A DNA stretch of 64,000 bases from Gallaecimonas xiamenensis 3-C-1 (GCF_000299915.1 NZ_AMRI01000014.1:1-64000); one strand, 5' to 3'; shown: positions 17,486 to 26,038, counted from the stretch's first letter. The notes: generated from the letters alone by a model not told the origin. Numbers and translations are program-made.

Positions 17486-18526
17486 TCAGGTCACCGAGAA
17501 CCGGTAGAGGCTGCGCTGCCGGTAAGGTTGGTGGGCTTTGATCAGGGTGCTGGGAAAGCCGGGATGATTGACGGCGTCCGGGTGGATATGGGGTTCCAGG
17601 CAGATCCCGCCATGGCGGATCAAGGCGTCGCCCTGCTCCCCTTTTAGGCTGCCGTCGAGGAAGTTGCCGCTGTAGAACTGCACCCCGGGTTCGGTGCTGA
17701 GCAGCTCCAAGGTGCGGCCTGATTTGGGGTCACGCAGGGTGGCCAGCAACAGCGGCTCTGCCACTTTGTGGTCCCTTGCCACCCAGAAGTGGTCATACCC
17801 TCCAGGCAGGGCTTCCAGCTCTAGCCCTATGGCTTTGGGCCGGCGAAAATCCATGGCGGTGCCGGCCACCGCCAGCAAGGCCCCGGTGGGGATAAGACCG
17901 CCGTCCACCGCCAGATAATGGTTGGCCGCCAGGGTCAACTCCTGGCCCAGCACGTCCCCTCGCCCAGCCAGGTTGAAATAACTGTGGCTGGTCAGGTTGA
18001 TGGGACCGTCCTGGTCGGCCTCGGCGCTGTAATCGATGGCCAGCTCCCCGGCGTCATTCAGGCTGTAGCTGACCTGGGCCTTGAAGTTGCCGGGATAACC
18101 CTGGTCGCCGTCGTCACTGGCAATGACAAAGGTCACCCCTACCCTGTCCGCCAGCTGCCAGGACCAGCTGTCCCAGAAACGCGTGGACAGCCCCTTGGCG
18201 CCGCCGTGCAGGTGGTTGGCACCGTCGTTGCGGTCAAGCTGGTAGCTTTTGTCATTGAGGGCAAATCGGCCCTGGCCGATACGGTTGGCACAGCGCCCCA
18301 CTATGACCCCGAAGTAATAAGGGTTGGACAGCCACTGGGCCTTGTCCTGGTAGTTGAGGGTCACGTCCTTGATACCGTCCCGCCCCGGCGCCTTGATGGA
18401 CCAGACGGCGGCGCCGAAGTCGGCCAGGGTGACCGACAGGCCATGGCTGTTGCCAAGCTGGTAGAGGTTAACCGGCCTGTGGAAGGCCGGTTCCACCCAT
18501 TGCTTTTGGCTGAGGGTAAGCGCCAT
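17486..18526 (-). CDS. galM: Aldose 1-epimerase (mutarotase)
   Basis: 346-residue cytoplasmic galactose-mutarotase-like protein. Catalytic and substrate residues sit in GRCANRIGQGRF, GGAKGLSTRFWDS, HSYFNLAG (His acid) and LEPHIHPDAVNHPGF near the C-terminus. It interconverts alpha and beta anomers of the sugar; with a furanose-type transporter it may help provide the anomer or ring form used by the dehydrogenase. It lies three bases after the dehydrogenase gene at 18530 and 39 bases before the binding-protein gene. Confidence 0.9.
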   Translation of the reverse strand: MALTLSQKQWVEPAFHRPVNLYQLGNSHGLSVTLADFGAAVWSIKAPGRDGIKDVTLNYQDKAQWLSNPYYFGVIVGRCANRIGQGRFALNDKSYQLDRNDGANHLHGGAKGLSTRFWDSWSWQLADRVGVTFVIASDDGDQGYPGNFKAQVSYSLNDAGELAIDYSAEADQDGPINLTSHSYFNLAGRGDVLGQELTLAANHYLAVDGGLIPTGALLAVAGTAMDFRRPKAIGLELEALPGGYDHFWVARDHKVAEPLLLATLRDPKSGRTLELLSTEPGVQFYSGNFLDGSLKGEQGDALIRHGGICLEPHIHPDAVNHPGFPSTLIKAHQPYRQRSLYRFSVT

Positions 18527-18529
18527 CGG

Positions 18530-20125
18530 TTAGCCCCCGATAACGCCGTTGCTGCGCTCGCCGTTGACCCAGCGGCTGATCCCCCAGGGATTGTTATCCA
18601 AAAGGGCCGCAGGCAGCAGCGCCTGGGGGTAGTTTTGGAAACAGATGGGCCGTACGAAACGGTCGATGGCCTTGGTGCCCACCGAGGTAAAGCGGGCATC
18701 GGTAGCCGCCGGGAAAGGCCCGCCGTGCATCATGGCGTGGCACACTTCCACCCCGGTGGGGAAGTTGTTGAACACCAGCCGGCCCACTTTTTCCTGAAGC
18801 AGGGTCAGCAGTTCGGGGTAATCCCTGAGTTCATCGGCATTGGCCTGCAAGGTGCCGGACAGCTGGCCTTTGAGGCAGGCCACGGCGGCAAGAAGTTCGG
18901 CGGCGTCCTGGCATTGGACCACCACGGAGCTGGGGCCGAACACCTCTTCTTGCAGCTGGGCGTTGGCGATGAAGTCCTTGGCGTCCACCTTGAGCAGCTG
19001 GGCCTGGCCGCAAAAGCCGTTCCCCTCCTGTTGCTGGCCCTTGGCCGCCACCACAACCCCTTGCTGGCCGGCCAGGTGCTCTGCACCCTTGCCGTAGCTG
19101 CTGGCGATGCCTTCGTTGAGCATGACGCCGGCGGGCACCTGGGCCAACTTGGCGCTGGCACTATCCATAAAGGCGTCCAGTTCGGCGCCCTTGATGCCCA
19201 GCACCAGGCCGGGGTTAACGCAGAACTGCCCAACCCCCAGGGTCAGGGAGCCCACAAAGCCTTCGGCAATGGCGGCGGCATTGGCCTTCAGGGCCTGGGG
19301 CAGGACCACCACCGGGTTGACCGAGCCCATTTCGGCAAAGACAGGGATAGGTTCTGGGCGTTGGTTGGCCAGGTTGAACAGGGCCATGCCGCCAGCCATA
19401 GAGCCGGTAAAGCCCACGGCTTTTACCTCGGGGGCCGTCACCAGGGCGGCCCCCACGTCCCGGCCCGGGCCGGTGACGAAGGAAAAGGTACCGGCCGGCA
19501 GGCCGCAGGCTTTAACGGCCTTGGCCAGGGCCTGGGCCACCAGTTCACCGGAGCCGGGGTGGGAGTTGTGGCCCTTGACGATCACCGGGCAGCCGGCCGC
19601 CAATGCTGAGGCGGTATCGCCACCGGCCACGGAAAAGGCCAAGGGGAAGTTGGACGCCCCAAAGACCACCACAGGCCCAATGGGCTGTTTGTAGAAACGG
19701 ATATCGGGGCGCGGCAGGGGTTGGCGCTCCGGCATGGCCAAGTCGATACGGGCATCCAGGTATTCGCCGTTTTGAATGGTGCTGGCAAAGAGTTTGAGCT
19801 GGCCACAGGTGCGGCCCCGCTCCCCTTCGACCCGGGCGCGAGGGTAGCCGGTTTCGGCCATCAAGCGCTCCAGCAGATCGTCACCCAGGGCCATGATCTC
19901 ATCGCTGCAACGCTCTAGGAAGGCGCCACGTTCTTTGAGGCTGGTGGCGGCAAAAACGGGGGCGGCGGCCTTGGCGGCAGCGGCGGCGGCTTTGACCTGC
20001 TCGCCGTCGGCATAGGTCAGAGCCGGTTCTATGCTCTGGCCAGTGGCCGGGTTAACACCCTGATATTGGCCGCCCTTGCCCTCGACCCATTCGCCGTTGA
20101 TGAGTTGTTTACCGGTAATGCTCAT
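18530..20125 (-). CDS. 2,5-dioxovalerate (alpha-ketoglutarate semialdehyde) dehydrogenase
   Basis: 531-residue aldehyde dehydrogenase that oxidises 2,5-dioxopentanoate to 2-oxoglutarate, the last step of the non-phosphorylative pentose route. Catalytic Cys302 is in GVGQFCVNPG and the general base Glu265 in FAEMGSVNP; cofactor region includes GFTGSMAGGMAL. KGHNSHPGSGELVAQAL is typical of the KGSADH subgroup, and the length is normal for it. It is the third gene of the minus-strand arabinose operon, 66 bases after the SDR gene. Confidence 0.9.
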   Translation of the reverse strand: MSITGKQLINGEWVEGKGGQYQGVNPATGQSIEPALTYADGEQVKAAAAAAKAAAPVFAATSLKERGAFLERCSDEIMALGDDLLERLMAETGYPRARVEGERGRTCGQLKLFASTIQNGEYLDARIDLAMPERQPLPRPDIRFYKQPIGPVVVFGASNFPLAFSVAGGDTASALAAGCPVIVKGHNSHPGSGELVAQALAKAVKACGLPAGTFSFVTGPGRDVGAALVTAPEVKAVGFTGSMAGGMALFNLANQRPEPIPVFAEMGSVNPVVVLPQALKANAAAIAEGFVGSLTLGVGQFCVNPGLVLGIKGAELDAFMDSASAKLAQVPAGVMLNEGIASSYGKGAEHLAGQQGVVVAAKGQQQEGNGFCGQAQLLKVDAKDFIANAQLQEEVFGPSSVVVQCQDAAELLAAVACLKGQLSGTLQANADELRDYPELLTLLQEKVGRLVFNNFPTGVEVCHAMMHGGPFPAATDARFTSVGTKAIDRFVRPICFQNYPQALLPAALLDNNPWGISRWVNGERSNGVIGG

Positions 20126-20191
20126 AACGCTAAATCCTTTGTCTGTGTATTAAGCCGCCTTTGGGCGACCAGCTCAGCTGGGCCAGGGGCC

Positions 20192-20962
20192 TCAGATCCA
20201 ACCGCCGTCCACCACGAAGTCCTGGGCGGTACACATGCTGCTGTCGTCAGAAGCCAAGAACAGGGCCATGGCAGCAATGTTGTGGGGCATCAGGGGAGTC
20301 TTGATGCACTGGTTCTTCTCGATGTCTTGCTTGGTCTCTTCGGTTACCCAGAGTTTGAGCTGGCGCTCTGTCATCACCCAGCCCGGGGTCAGGGTGTTGA
20401 CGCGGATATTGTCCGCCCCCATGTCGCGGGCCAGGCCCCGGGACAACCCCAGGACCGCCGACTTGGCGCTGGTGTAGCCGGGCATGCCGCCCTGGCCCTC
20501 GTGCCAGCTCATGGAGCCGAAATTGATGATGGCGCCGCCGCCCAGGGCCTGCATCTGGGGGTAAACGGCCTGGGCCGCGAAGAATTGGGGGCGCAGGTTG
20601 ATGTTGAGGCGCTCATCCCAGTATTCGGGGGTGACCTCGCGAAAATCGTGGCGGCTGTCGCTGGCGGCATTGTTGACCAGCACCCCTATGTTGCCGAGGG
20701 TCTGACCCACGGCGGCGATCACCCCCTTGAGAGCGGCCACATCGATGATGTTGCAGGGGTAGAAATGGGCCAGGGGGCGGCCAAGCTCGCCGTTGAGCCT
20801 GTCCACCAGGGCCCGGCTCTCGGCCTCGAGGATGTCCACAAAGGCGACAATGGCGCCCTGGCGGCAGAAGGCCTCCACCAGGCTGGCGCCGATGCCGGAG
20901 CCGCCGCCGGTGATAAACACCACTTTGCCGTTCAGGCTGGGATATTGGTTGGATAACTGCAT
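20192..20962 (-). CDS. SDR-family oxidoreductase, probable L-arabinose 1-dehydrogenase
   Basis: 256-residue classical short-chain dehydrogenase. Cofactor motif TGGGSGIG is at 18-25, NNAAS near 98, and the catalytic set is Ser150, Tyr163 and Lys167 (YTSAK). Asp43 at the end of the second strand (FVDIL) suggests NAD preference. The start at 20962 has GAGG eight bases upstream. Its place between arabonate dehydratase and 2,5-dioxovalerate dehydrogenase, with a lactonase in the same operon and no other sugar dehydrogenase in the window, makes L-arabinose 1-dehydrogenase the best assignment. Substrate is inferred. Confidence 0.85.
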   Translation of the reverse strand: MQLSNQYPSLNGKVVFITGGGSGIGASLVEAFCRQGAIVAFVDILEAESRALVDRLNGELGRPLAHFYPCNIIDVAALKGVIAAVGQTLGNIGVLVNNAASDSRHDFREVTPEYWDERLNINLRPQFFAAQAVYPQMQALGGGAIINFGSMSWHEGQGGMPGYTSAKSAVLGLSRGLARDMGADNIRVNTLTPGWVMTERQLKLWVTEETKQDIEKNQCIKTPLMPHNIAAMALFLASDDSSMCTAQDFVVDGGWI

Positions 20963-20976
20963 GGCAAACCTCGGGA

Positions 20977-22710
20977 TCAATGGGAGTGGGCCGGTACCTC
21001 GGCGCCCCGGCAACCCACCAGGAAGTCGAAGTCGCAGCCTTCGTCGGCCTGCAGCACTCGCTCCCGGTACATTTCCAGGTAACCGCCCGTGCGCATGATG
21101 ACGCGATTGGCTTTGAGTTTCTCCAATCGTGCGGCCAACTCCTGGTCAGACACCTCCAGATGCAAGACGCCGTTGTGGGCATCCAATTGAATGATGTCGC
21201 CGTTTTGCACCGCCGCCAGGGGGCCAAATTCCATGGCCTCGGGGGCCACGTGCAGCACCACAGTGCCAAAGGCGGTACCGCTCATGCGCGCGTCTGAGAT
21301 ACGCACCATGTCCTTGATGCCTTTTTTCAGCACCTTGGGTGGCAGCCCCATGTTGCCCACCTCGGCCATGCCCGGGTAACCCTTGGGCCCGCAGTTTTTC
21401 ATGACCATGACGCAGTTCTCGTCGATATCCAGATCTGGGTCGGCAATGCGGGCCTTGTAGTCGTCGAAGCTTTCAAACACCACGGCACGGCCCCTGTGGT
21501 TCATCAGGTGCGGGCTGGCGGCAGAGGGTTTGAGGACGGCGCCACGGGGAGCCAGGTTGCCCTTGAGCACGCAGATGCCGCCGCTTTCCACCAGGGGCTT
21601 ATCGAGGGGGCGGATAACATCGTCGTTGTAACAGGGGGAGTCCTTGACGTTGTCCCAGATGGCCTTGCCGTTGACGGTGAGCGCATCCTTGTTGAGCTGG
21701 CCGTTTTCTCCCAGGCGGCGCAACACCACCGGCAGGCCGCCGGCATAGTAGAACTCTTCCATCAGGTACTGGCCGGACGGTTGCAGGTTGACGATGGTCG
21801 GCACCCCTTTGCCGTGGTGCCAGTCGTCCAGGCTCAGATCCACACCGATACGGCCGGCTATGGCTTTCAAATGGATAACGGCGTTGGTGGAACCGCCGAT
21901 GGCGGCGTTGGTGCGGATGGCGTTGATAAAGGCGTCACGGGTCAGCACCTTGGACAGCGTCAGATCTTCATGAACCATCTCGACGATGCGCATGCCAGAC
22001 AGGTGCGCCAGTACATAGCGGCGTGAGTCCACCGCCGGTATGGCGGCGTTACCCGGCAGGCTGGTACCCAGGGACTCGGCCATGCAGGCCATGGTGGAAG
22101 CGGTGCCCATGGTGTTGCAGGTACCGGCGGAGCGGGACATGGAGGCTTCGGCGTCCATGAACTCCTGCAGGCTAACATTGCCGGCCTTGTATTCCTCGTG
22201 CATGCGCCAGACCAAGGTGCCTGAACCCACATCCTGGCCATGGTGCTTGCCGTTCAGCATGGGGCCGCCGGTAACCACTATGGTGGGCAGGTCGCAGCTG
22301 GCCGCGCCCATCAGCAAGGCCGGGGTGGTCTTGTCACAACCCACCAGCAGCACCACCCCGTCGATGGGGTTGCCACGTATGGCCTCTTCGGTGTCCATGG
22401 CGGCCAGGTTGCGGGTCAGCATGGCGGTGGGGCGCAGGTTGGACTCGCCGTTGGAGAAAACCGGAAACTCCACCGGTATGCCGCCGGCTTCACGGATGCC
22501 GTTCTTGACCCTTTCGGCGATCTGCCGGAAGTGGGCGTTACAGGGGGTGAGTTCAGACCAGGTGTTGCAGATGCCGATCACCGGCCTGCTGTCGAAGTGG
22601 TGATCCGGTATCCCCTGGTTCTTCATCCAGCTGCGATACATAAAGCCGTTTTTGTCGTTGCTGCCGAACCAGCTTGCTGACCGAAGTTTTTTCTTGTTGT
22701 CGCTGCTCAT
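20977..22710 (-). CDS. L-arabonate dehydratase (IlvD/Edd family)
   Basis: 577-residue [2Fe-2S] dehydratase converting L-arabonate to 2-dehydro-3-deoxy-L-arabonate. Three cluster-ligand cysteines fit the family: Cys57 (LTPCNAHF), Cys125 (LVGCDKTTP) and Cys198 (AGTCNTMG), spaced exactly as in the characterised Rhizobium L-arabinonate dehydratase. SDARMSGTAFGTVVLHVAPE is the conserved C-terminal signature. I took the ATG at 22710; a GTG at 22722 would add four residues. It is the first gene of the ten-gene minus-strand operon, with an operator-like site 19 bases before its start. Confidence 0.93.
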   Translation of the reverse strand: MSSDNKKKLRSASWFGSNDKNGFMYRSWMKNQGIPDHHFDSRPVIGICNTWSELTPCNAHFRQIAERVKNGIREAGGIPVEFPVFSNGESNLRPTAMLTRNLAAMDTEEAIRGNPIDGVVLLVGCDKTTPALLMGAASCDLPTIVVTGGPMLNGKHHGQDVGSGTLVWRMHEEYKAGNVSLQEFMDAEASMSRSAGTCNTMGTASTMACMAESLGTSLPGNAAIPAVDSRRYVLAHLSGMRIVEMVHEDLTLSKVLTRDAFINAIRTNAAIGGSTNAVIHLKAIAGRIGVDLSLDDWHHGKGVPTIVNLQPSGQYLMEEFYYAGGLPVVLRRLGENGQLNKDALTVNGKAIWDNVKDSPCYNDDVIRPLDKPLVESGGICVLKGNLAPRGAVLKPSAASPHLMNHRGRAVVFESFDDYKARIADPDLDIDENCVMVMKNCGPKGYPGMAEVGNMGLPPKVLKKGIKDMVRISDARMSGTAFGTVVLHVAPEAMEFGPLAAVQNGDIIQLDAHNGVLHLEVSDQELAARLEKLKANRVIMRTGGYLEMYRERVLQADEGCDFDFLVGCRGAEVPAHSH

Positions 22711-22728
22711 TGCGTCGCCCACTGATTA

Positions 22729-22746
22729 TTAGTAATACAATAAGAT
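22729..22746. promoter_or_regulatory. putative GntR operator, site 4 (catabolic operon)
   Basis: TTAGTAATACAATAAGAT directly upstream of the arabonate dehydratase start. It nearly repeats site 3. It would control the ten-gene operon running from 22710 to 11147. Confidence 0.7.
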
Positions 22747-22918
22747 CTATGTGTGCATCTTTACGTCTCCGGCGCCCTTTGTCAACCACACCAAAGTCGT
22801 ACCCGCCTGGCGGCAGAAACCCGGAAACCCTGGCCAAAAAAGCCTTAACCCCTTGCTATTACTGGGCTGAAGACCAATCCCCTGGCCCAGGAGATGGAAA
22901 GGCTTGCCCTGACTCAAC

Positions 22919-22936
22919 AAGTCATACAATATCACT
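22919..22936. promoter_or_regulatory. putative GntR operator, site 5 (variant)
   Basis: AAGTCATACAATATCACT, 20 bases before the GH43 start at 22956. It has GTCATACAATA where the strongest sites have GTAATACAATA, so it is a weaker match. The divergent region 22711-22955 holds sites 4 and 5 and no gene. Confidence 0.5.
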
Positions 22937-22955
22937 TTAACGTTAACGGAAGGCA

Positions 22956-23918
22956 ATGGACAGAAGCATGACAAGCAATCTCAAGACCCTGGCCGCCGGC
23001 TCCCTGATGCTGGCCGCCAGCGCCGGGGCCAATCCCCTTTTTACCGATCAGTACCGCACCGCCGATCCGGCGGCCCTGGTTCATGACGGCACGGTTTACC
23101 TCTACACCGGTCACGACGAAGCCAAAGACAACAAGGGCTTTTTCAAGATGAACGACTGGCTGGTTTTCTCTTCCACCGACATGGTGAACTGGCAGCGCCA
23201 TGGGCCCAGGCTGTCGGTCACCGACTTTTCCTGGGCCAAAGGGGACGCCTGGGCGTCCCAGGCCATTGAAAAGGATGGCAAGTTCTACTGGTACATAACG
23301 GCCCGCCATAAGGACGACAAGCCCGGCTTTGCCATTGGCGTCGCAGTGGGCGATAGCCCCCTCGGCCCCTTCAAGGACGCCAGGGGCAGTGCCCTTATCA
23401 CCAACGACATGACCACAGACACCCCCAACGATTGGGACGACATAGACCCGTCGGTCTTTATCGACGACGACGGCCAGGCCTACCTGTTCTGGGGTAATAC
23501 CAAACCCCGCTATGCCAAGCTCAAGGCCAACATGACCGAGCTGGACGGCCCCATAGAGCCGTTGGACCTCCCTGACTTCACCGAGGCCATCTGGGTGCAC
23601 AAGAAAGGGGAGCTCTATTACCTGTCCTATGCCTCGGACTTTCCGGAAAAGATCGTCTACGCCACCAGCAGCAGCATCAAAGGGCCCTGGCAATACAGGG
23701 GCATACTCAATGAAGTGGCCGGCAACAGCCCGACCAACCATCAGGCCATCATCGAGTTCAAAGGGAAGGACTACTTCATCTACCACACCGGTGCCGCCCA
23801 GCCTGACGGTGGGGAATTTCGCCGCAGCGTGGCCATAGACAGGCTCTACTACAACCCGGATGGCACCTTGAAAAGGGTGGTGATGACCAGCGAAGGGATC
23901 ACCGAGGCCGCCAAATAG
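22956..23918 (+). CDS. Secreted GH43 family hydrolase (arabinofuranosidase-type)
   Basis: 320 residues with signal peptide ending AASAGA (about residue 25). Catalytic residues are Asp37 (TADPAALV), Asp164 (DDIDPSVF) and Glu210 (FTEAIWV). TPNDWDDIDPSVFIDDDGQAY resembles the arabinoxylan arabinofuranohydrolase/xylosidase-like subfamilies (GH43_10/29 type), a different branch from the other GH43 proteins here, so it may remove side-chain arabinose. GGAAGG lies just before the ATG at 22956; an ATG at 22968 is the alternative. It is followed 89 bases later by the AraD1-type gene, which has its own operator-like site. Confidence 0.85.
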   Translation: MDRSMTSNLKTLAAGSLMLAASAGANPLFTDQYRTADPAALVHDGTVYLYTGHDEAKDNKGFFKMNDWLVFSSTDMVNWQRHGPRLSVTDFSWAKGDAWASQAIEKDGKFYWYITARHKDDKPGFAIGVAVGDSPLGPFKDARGSALITNDMTTDTPNDWDDIDPSVFIDDDGQAYLFWGNTKPRYAKLKANMTELDGPIEPLDLPDFTEAIWVHKKGELYYLSYASDFPEKIVYATSSSIKGPWQYRGILNEVAGNSPTNHQAIIEFKGKDYFIYHTGAAQPDGGEFRRSVAIDRLYYNPDGTLKRVVMTSEGITEAAK

Positions 23919-23972
23919 CAGCCCCGGAGCCAAGGGAAAGCCCTTGACCTTAAGGGTGGCCCTATTAATATA

Positions 23973-23988
23973 ATATTGTAATACAAAT
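23973..23988. promoter_or_regulatory. putative GntR operator, site 6
   Basis: On the minus strand this reads ATTTGTATTACAATAT, identical to site 1 at 15 of 16 positions. It is 19 bases upstream of the AraD1-type gene start at 24008. Confidence 0.7.
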
Positions 23989-24007
23989 ATCAGTAGCAGA
24001 GGGCAGC

Positions 24008-25000
24008 ATGCGTTTAATCCAATTCATCAGCCAGGACCAGCAAAGGGCGGTGGCCCTGGTCCTGTCCCATAGCCAAGTCCAGCCGCTCAAGGAAACGCAC
24101 AGCGTTTATGAACTGGCCAAAGCCGCCATTGCCAGTAAAGCGTCCCTGGCCGACCTTATCGCCCAGCGGCTCAGCGAAGAGCGCCTCAGTTATGAGTCCA
24201 TAGTGGCACAGGGCCGCTTGCTGACCCCCTTCGACCACCCGGATCCGGCCCACCTCTATGTGACCGGCACCGGTCTGACCCACCTGGGCAGCGCCGATAC
24301 CCGCGCCAAGATGCATGCCCAGGCCGGCAACAAGGAAGCGGCCCTGACCGACAGCATGAAGATGTTCAAGATGGGGCTGGAAGGGGGCAAGCCAGCCGAG
24401 GGCCAACCTGGGGTACAACCCGAGTGGTTCTACAAGGGGGACGGCAGCATCGTCGTGGCTCCGGGCCAGGCGCTCACCTCCCCCGCCTTTGCCCTTGACG
24501 GTGGTGAAGAGCCGGAGATCGCCGGCTTTTACATCAACGACGAGCAGGGCCAGCCCTGGCGTATCGGCTTTGCCCTTGGCAACGAGTTTTCCGACCATGT
24601 GACCGAGCGCCAGAACTATCTCTACCTGGCCCATTCCAAGCTGCGCCCCTGCGCCGTGGGCCCTGAACTGCTGGTGGGAGAGCTGCCCCGGGATATCCGT
24701 GGCTACTCGCGGATCCTAAGAGACGGCGCGGTGCTCTGGGAAAAGCCCTTCCTGAGCGGGGAGGACAACATGTCCCACAGCATCGCCAACCTGGAAGACC
24801 ACCATTTCAAATACCCGGTGTTCAACCGCCCTGGTGACGCCCACCTGCATTTCTTCGGCACCGCCACCCTGAGTTTCGGTGACGGCATCGAAACCCAGGC
24901 GGGGGATATCTTCGAGATTGGGGCACCGGACTTTGGCCGGGCCCTGCAAAATCCCCTGGCCATTGCCAGCGGACCCCAGCCCAGGGTGAAAAGCCTCTAA
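24008..25000 (+). CDS. AraD1-type FAH-family protein, probable 2-keto-3-deoxy-L-arabonate dehydratase
   Basis: 330-residue member of the fumarylacetoacetate hydrolase superfamily, AraD1 type. Family features include LYVTGTGLTHLGSADTR, FYINDEQGQPWRIGFALGNE FSDH and YLYLAHSKLRPCAVGPEL, holding the acidic metal ligands. The window has no DHDPS-type AraD, so this protein is the natural candidate for converting 2-keto-3-deoxy-L-arabonate to 2,5-dioxopentanoate, the missing step between arabonate dehydratase and the dioxovalerate dehydrogenase. That role comes from context. It has its own operator-like site and ends at a strong terminator. Confidence 0.82.
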   Translation: MRLIQFISQDQQRAVALVLSHSQVQPLKETHSVYELAKAAIASKASLADLIAQRLSEERLSYESIVAQGRLLTPFDHPDPAHLYVTGTGLTHLGSADTRAKMHAQAGNKEAALTDSMKMFKMGLEGGKPAEGQPGVQPEWFYKGDGSIVVAPGQALTSPAFALDGGEEPEIAGFYINDEQGQPWRIGFALGNEFSDHVTERQNYLYLAHSKLRPCAVGPELLVGELPRDIRGYSRILRDGAVLWEKPFLSGEDNMSHSIANLEDHHFKYPVFNRPGDAHLHFFGTATLSFGDGIETQAGDIFEIGAPDFGRALQNPLAIASGPQPRVKSL

Positions 25001-25004
25001 ACAA

Positions 25005-25031
25005 AAAACCGGCCCTGGGGCCGGTTTTTTT
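25005..25031. terminator. bidirectional terminator between the AraD1-type gene and the GntR gene
   Basis: AAAACCGGCC / GGCCGGTTTT stem with loop CTGG, followed by T on the right and preceded by A on the left. It serves two convergent genes. Confidence 0.85.
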
Positions 25032-25041
25032 CCGTTCGTTG

Positions 25042-25779
25042 TCAGCCGTTGGCGGCCTGCTCCGTCATCTCGTTCAGGGTCTGCACCAGGGCCTTCTTGG
25101 CATTGGTGAGGATGGCCTGCATCTCGAACTTGGCCCTGGCCGGGTCACCGTCCTTGATGGCCAGAAAGACCGCCTTGTGGCCAGGCAGGGACGCCACGAA
25201 CTCGTTGGCGGTGGCACTGGACAGGCGAAAGGAGCTTTCCAGGGCCCGCTCTATGGTCATGCCAAGGGACACCATAAATTCGTTATTGGTGGCGTCCAGC
25301 AGGGCGATGTGAAAGTCCAGGTCGCTGGTGTAAACGGCATCGGTGCCGTGTTCCGCCGCTTCCATTGCCTGGTAAGCGTCGGCCAGGGTTTGGATCTGGG
25401 CCTCGGTGCGGTGCAGGGCAGCCAAGGCGGCGGCGCTGGGCTCGATGATCTCGCGCATTTCGTAGAGCGCCATGTAAAACTTGGGCTCGGGGTTGTTATC
25501 AAAGCACCAGCGCAGCACGTCGGAGTCGAACATGTTCCAGTTCTTGCGGGGCCTGACCCTGGTACCCAATTTAGGCCTGGACTCGATCAACCCCTTGGCA
25601 CTGAGCATCTTAAAGGCTTCGCGCAAGGCGGTGCGGGACACCCCCATCTCTTCGCCTATGGTGGTTTCGTTGGGAATGTACTCACCCGGCGCGTAGACGC
25701 CGCTGACGATACGGGAACCCAGTTCCTGGGCCACCCAGGAATGAATGCTTTGCGGCCTGCTCTTAGCGGGACTTGCCAT
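25042..25779 (-). CDS. GntR/FadR-family regulator, probable L-arabinose catabolism repressor
   Basis: 245 residues. The N-terminal winged helix (about 10-75) contains YIPNETTIGEEMGVSRTALREAFKMLSAKGLIESRPKLG in shortened form readable as the GntR signature; the C-terminal FCD domain (about 90-225) has EMREIIEPSAAALAA and SDLDFHIALLDATNNEF, whose Asp/His residues bind metal in FCD proteins. I chose the ATG at 25779 because AAGGA precedes it by seven bases; the frame stays open to 25848. It sits at the end of the arabinose region, and related GTAWTAC motifs lie before each unit of that region and about 70 bases before this gene, suggesting autoregulation. The effector is unknown, likely a pathway intermediate. 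Confidence 0.87.
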   Translation of the reverse strand: MASPAKSRPQSIHSWVAQELGSRIVSGVYAPGEYIPNETTIGEEMGVSRTALREAFKMLSAKGLIESRPKLGTRVRPRKNWNMFDSDVLRWCFDNNPEPKFYMALYEMREIIEPSAAALAALHRTEAQIQTLADAYQAMEAAEHGTDAVYTSDLDFHIALLDATNNEFMVSLGMTIERALESSFRLSSATANEFVASLPGHKAVFLAIKDGDPARAKFEMQAILTNAKKALVQTLNEMTEQAANG

Positions 25780-25850
25780 CAAGTATCCTTTTGCGCCCCT
25801 GACAGGGCCTTGGGAGGAACCAACCCCATTGCAGCTGGGCCGGCACAAAC

Positions 25851-25868
25851 CTTAATACAATAACAGTA
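25851..25868. promoter_or_regulatory. putative GntR operator, site 7 (autoregulatory)
   Basis: CTTAATACAATAACAGTA, about 75 bases upstream of the GntR gene start. It keeps TAATACAATA but has T instead of G at the first core base, so it is a weaker match than sites 3, 4 and 6. The 259-base stretch 25780-26038 contains this site and an inverted repeat at 25981, and no gene. Confidence 0.5.
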
Positions 25869-25980
25869 ATGCTACCCCATTTAGGGCCCTACGCCTATCC
25901 ACAAAGACCTTCGCCAAGGCGCCCCTGGCTGTCAAGTAAGGACTTATCAACTAGGCATCAATAAATATTAGCCATACAAA

Positions 25981-25998
25981 CTTGCCATTTAAGGCAAG
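25981..25998. repeat. inverted repeat upstream of the diguanylate cyclase gene
   Basis: CTTGCC-ATTTAA-GGCAAG, a perfect 6-base inverted repeat with an AT spacer, 40 bases before the ATG at 26039. It could be an operator or a 5'-leader hairpin. Confidence 0.5.
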
Positions 25999-26038
25999 CC
26001 CCCAAAGAATGAGGTAGACAACAGAGCAGGAATCACCG

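Noticed and set aside
17918-19609. 563-codon open frame on the plus strand opposite the dehydrogenase gene
   Set aside because: It is antisense to a full-length aldehyde dehydrogenase with intact catalytic residues; its sequence is Gly/Gln/His-rich without family features, as expected for an opposite frame in GC-rich DNA.
25971-25984. Eighth arabinose operator (AGCCATACAAACTT)
   Set aside because: Matches the weakest site at too few positions (no GT and no ATA in place), and the downstream gene is a diguanylate cyclase with no link to arabinose.
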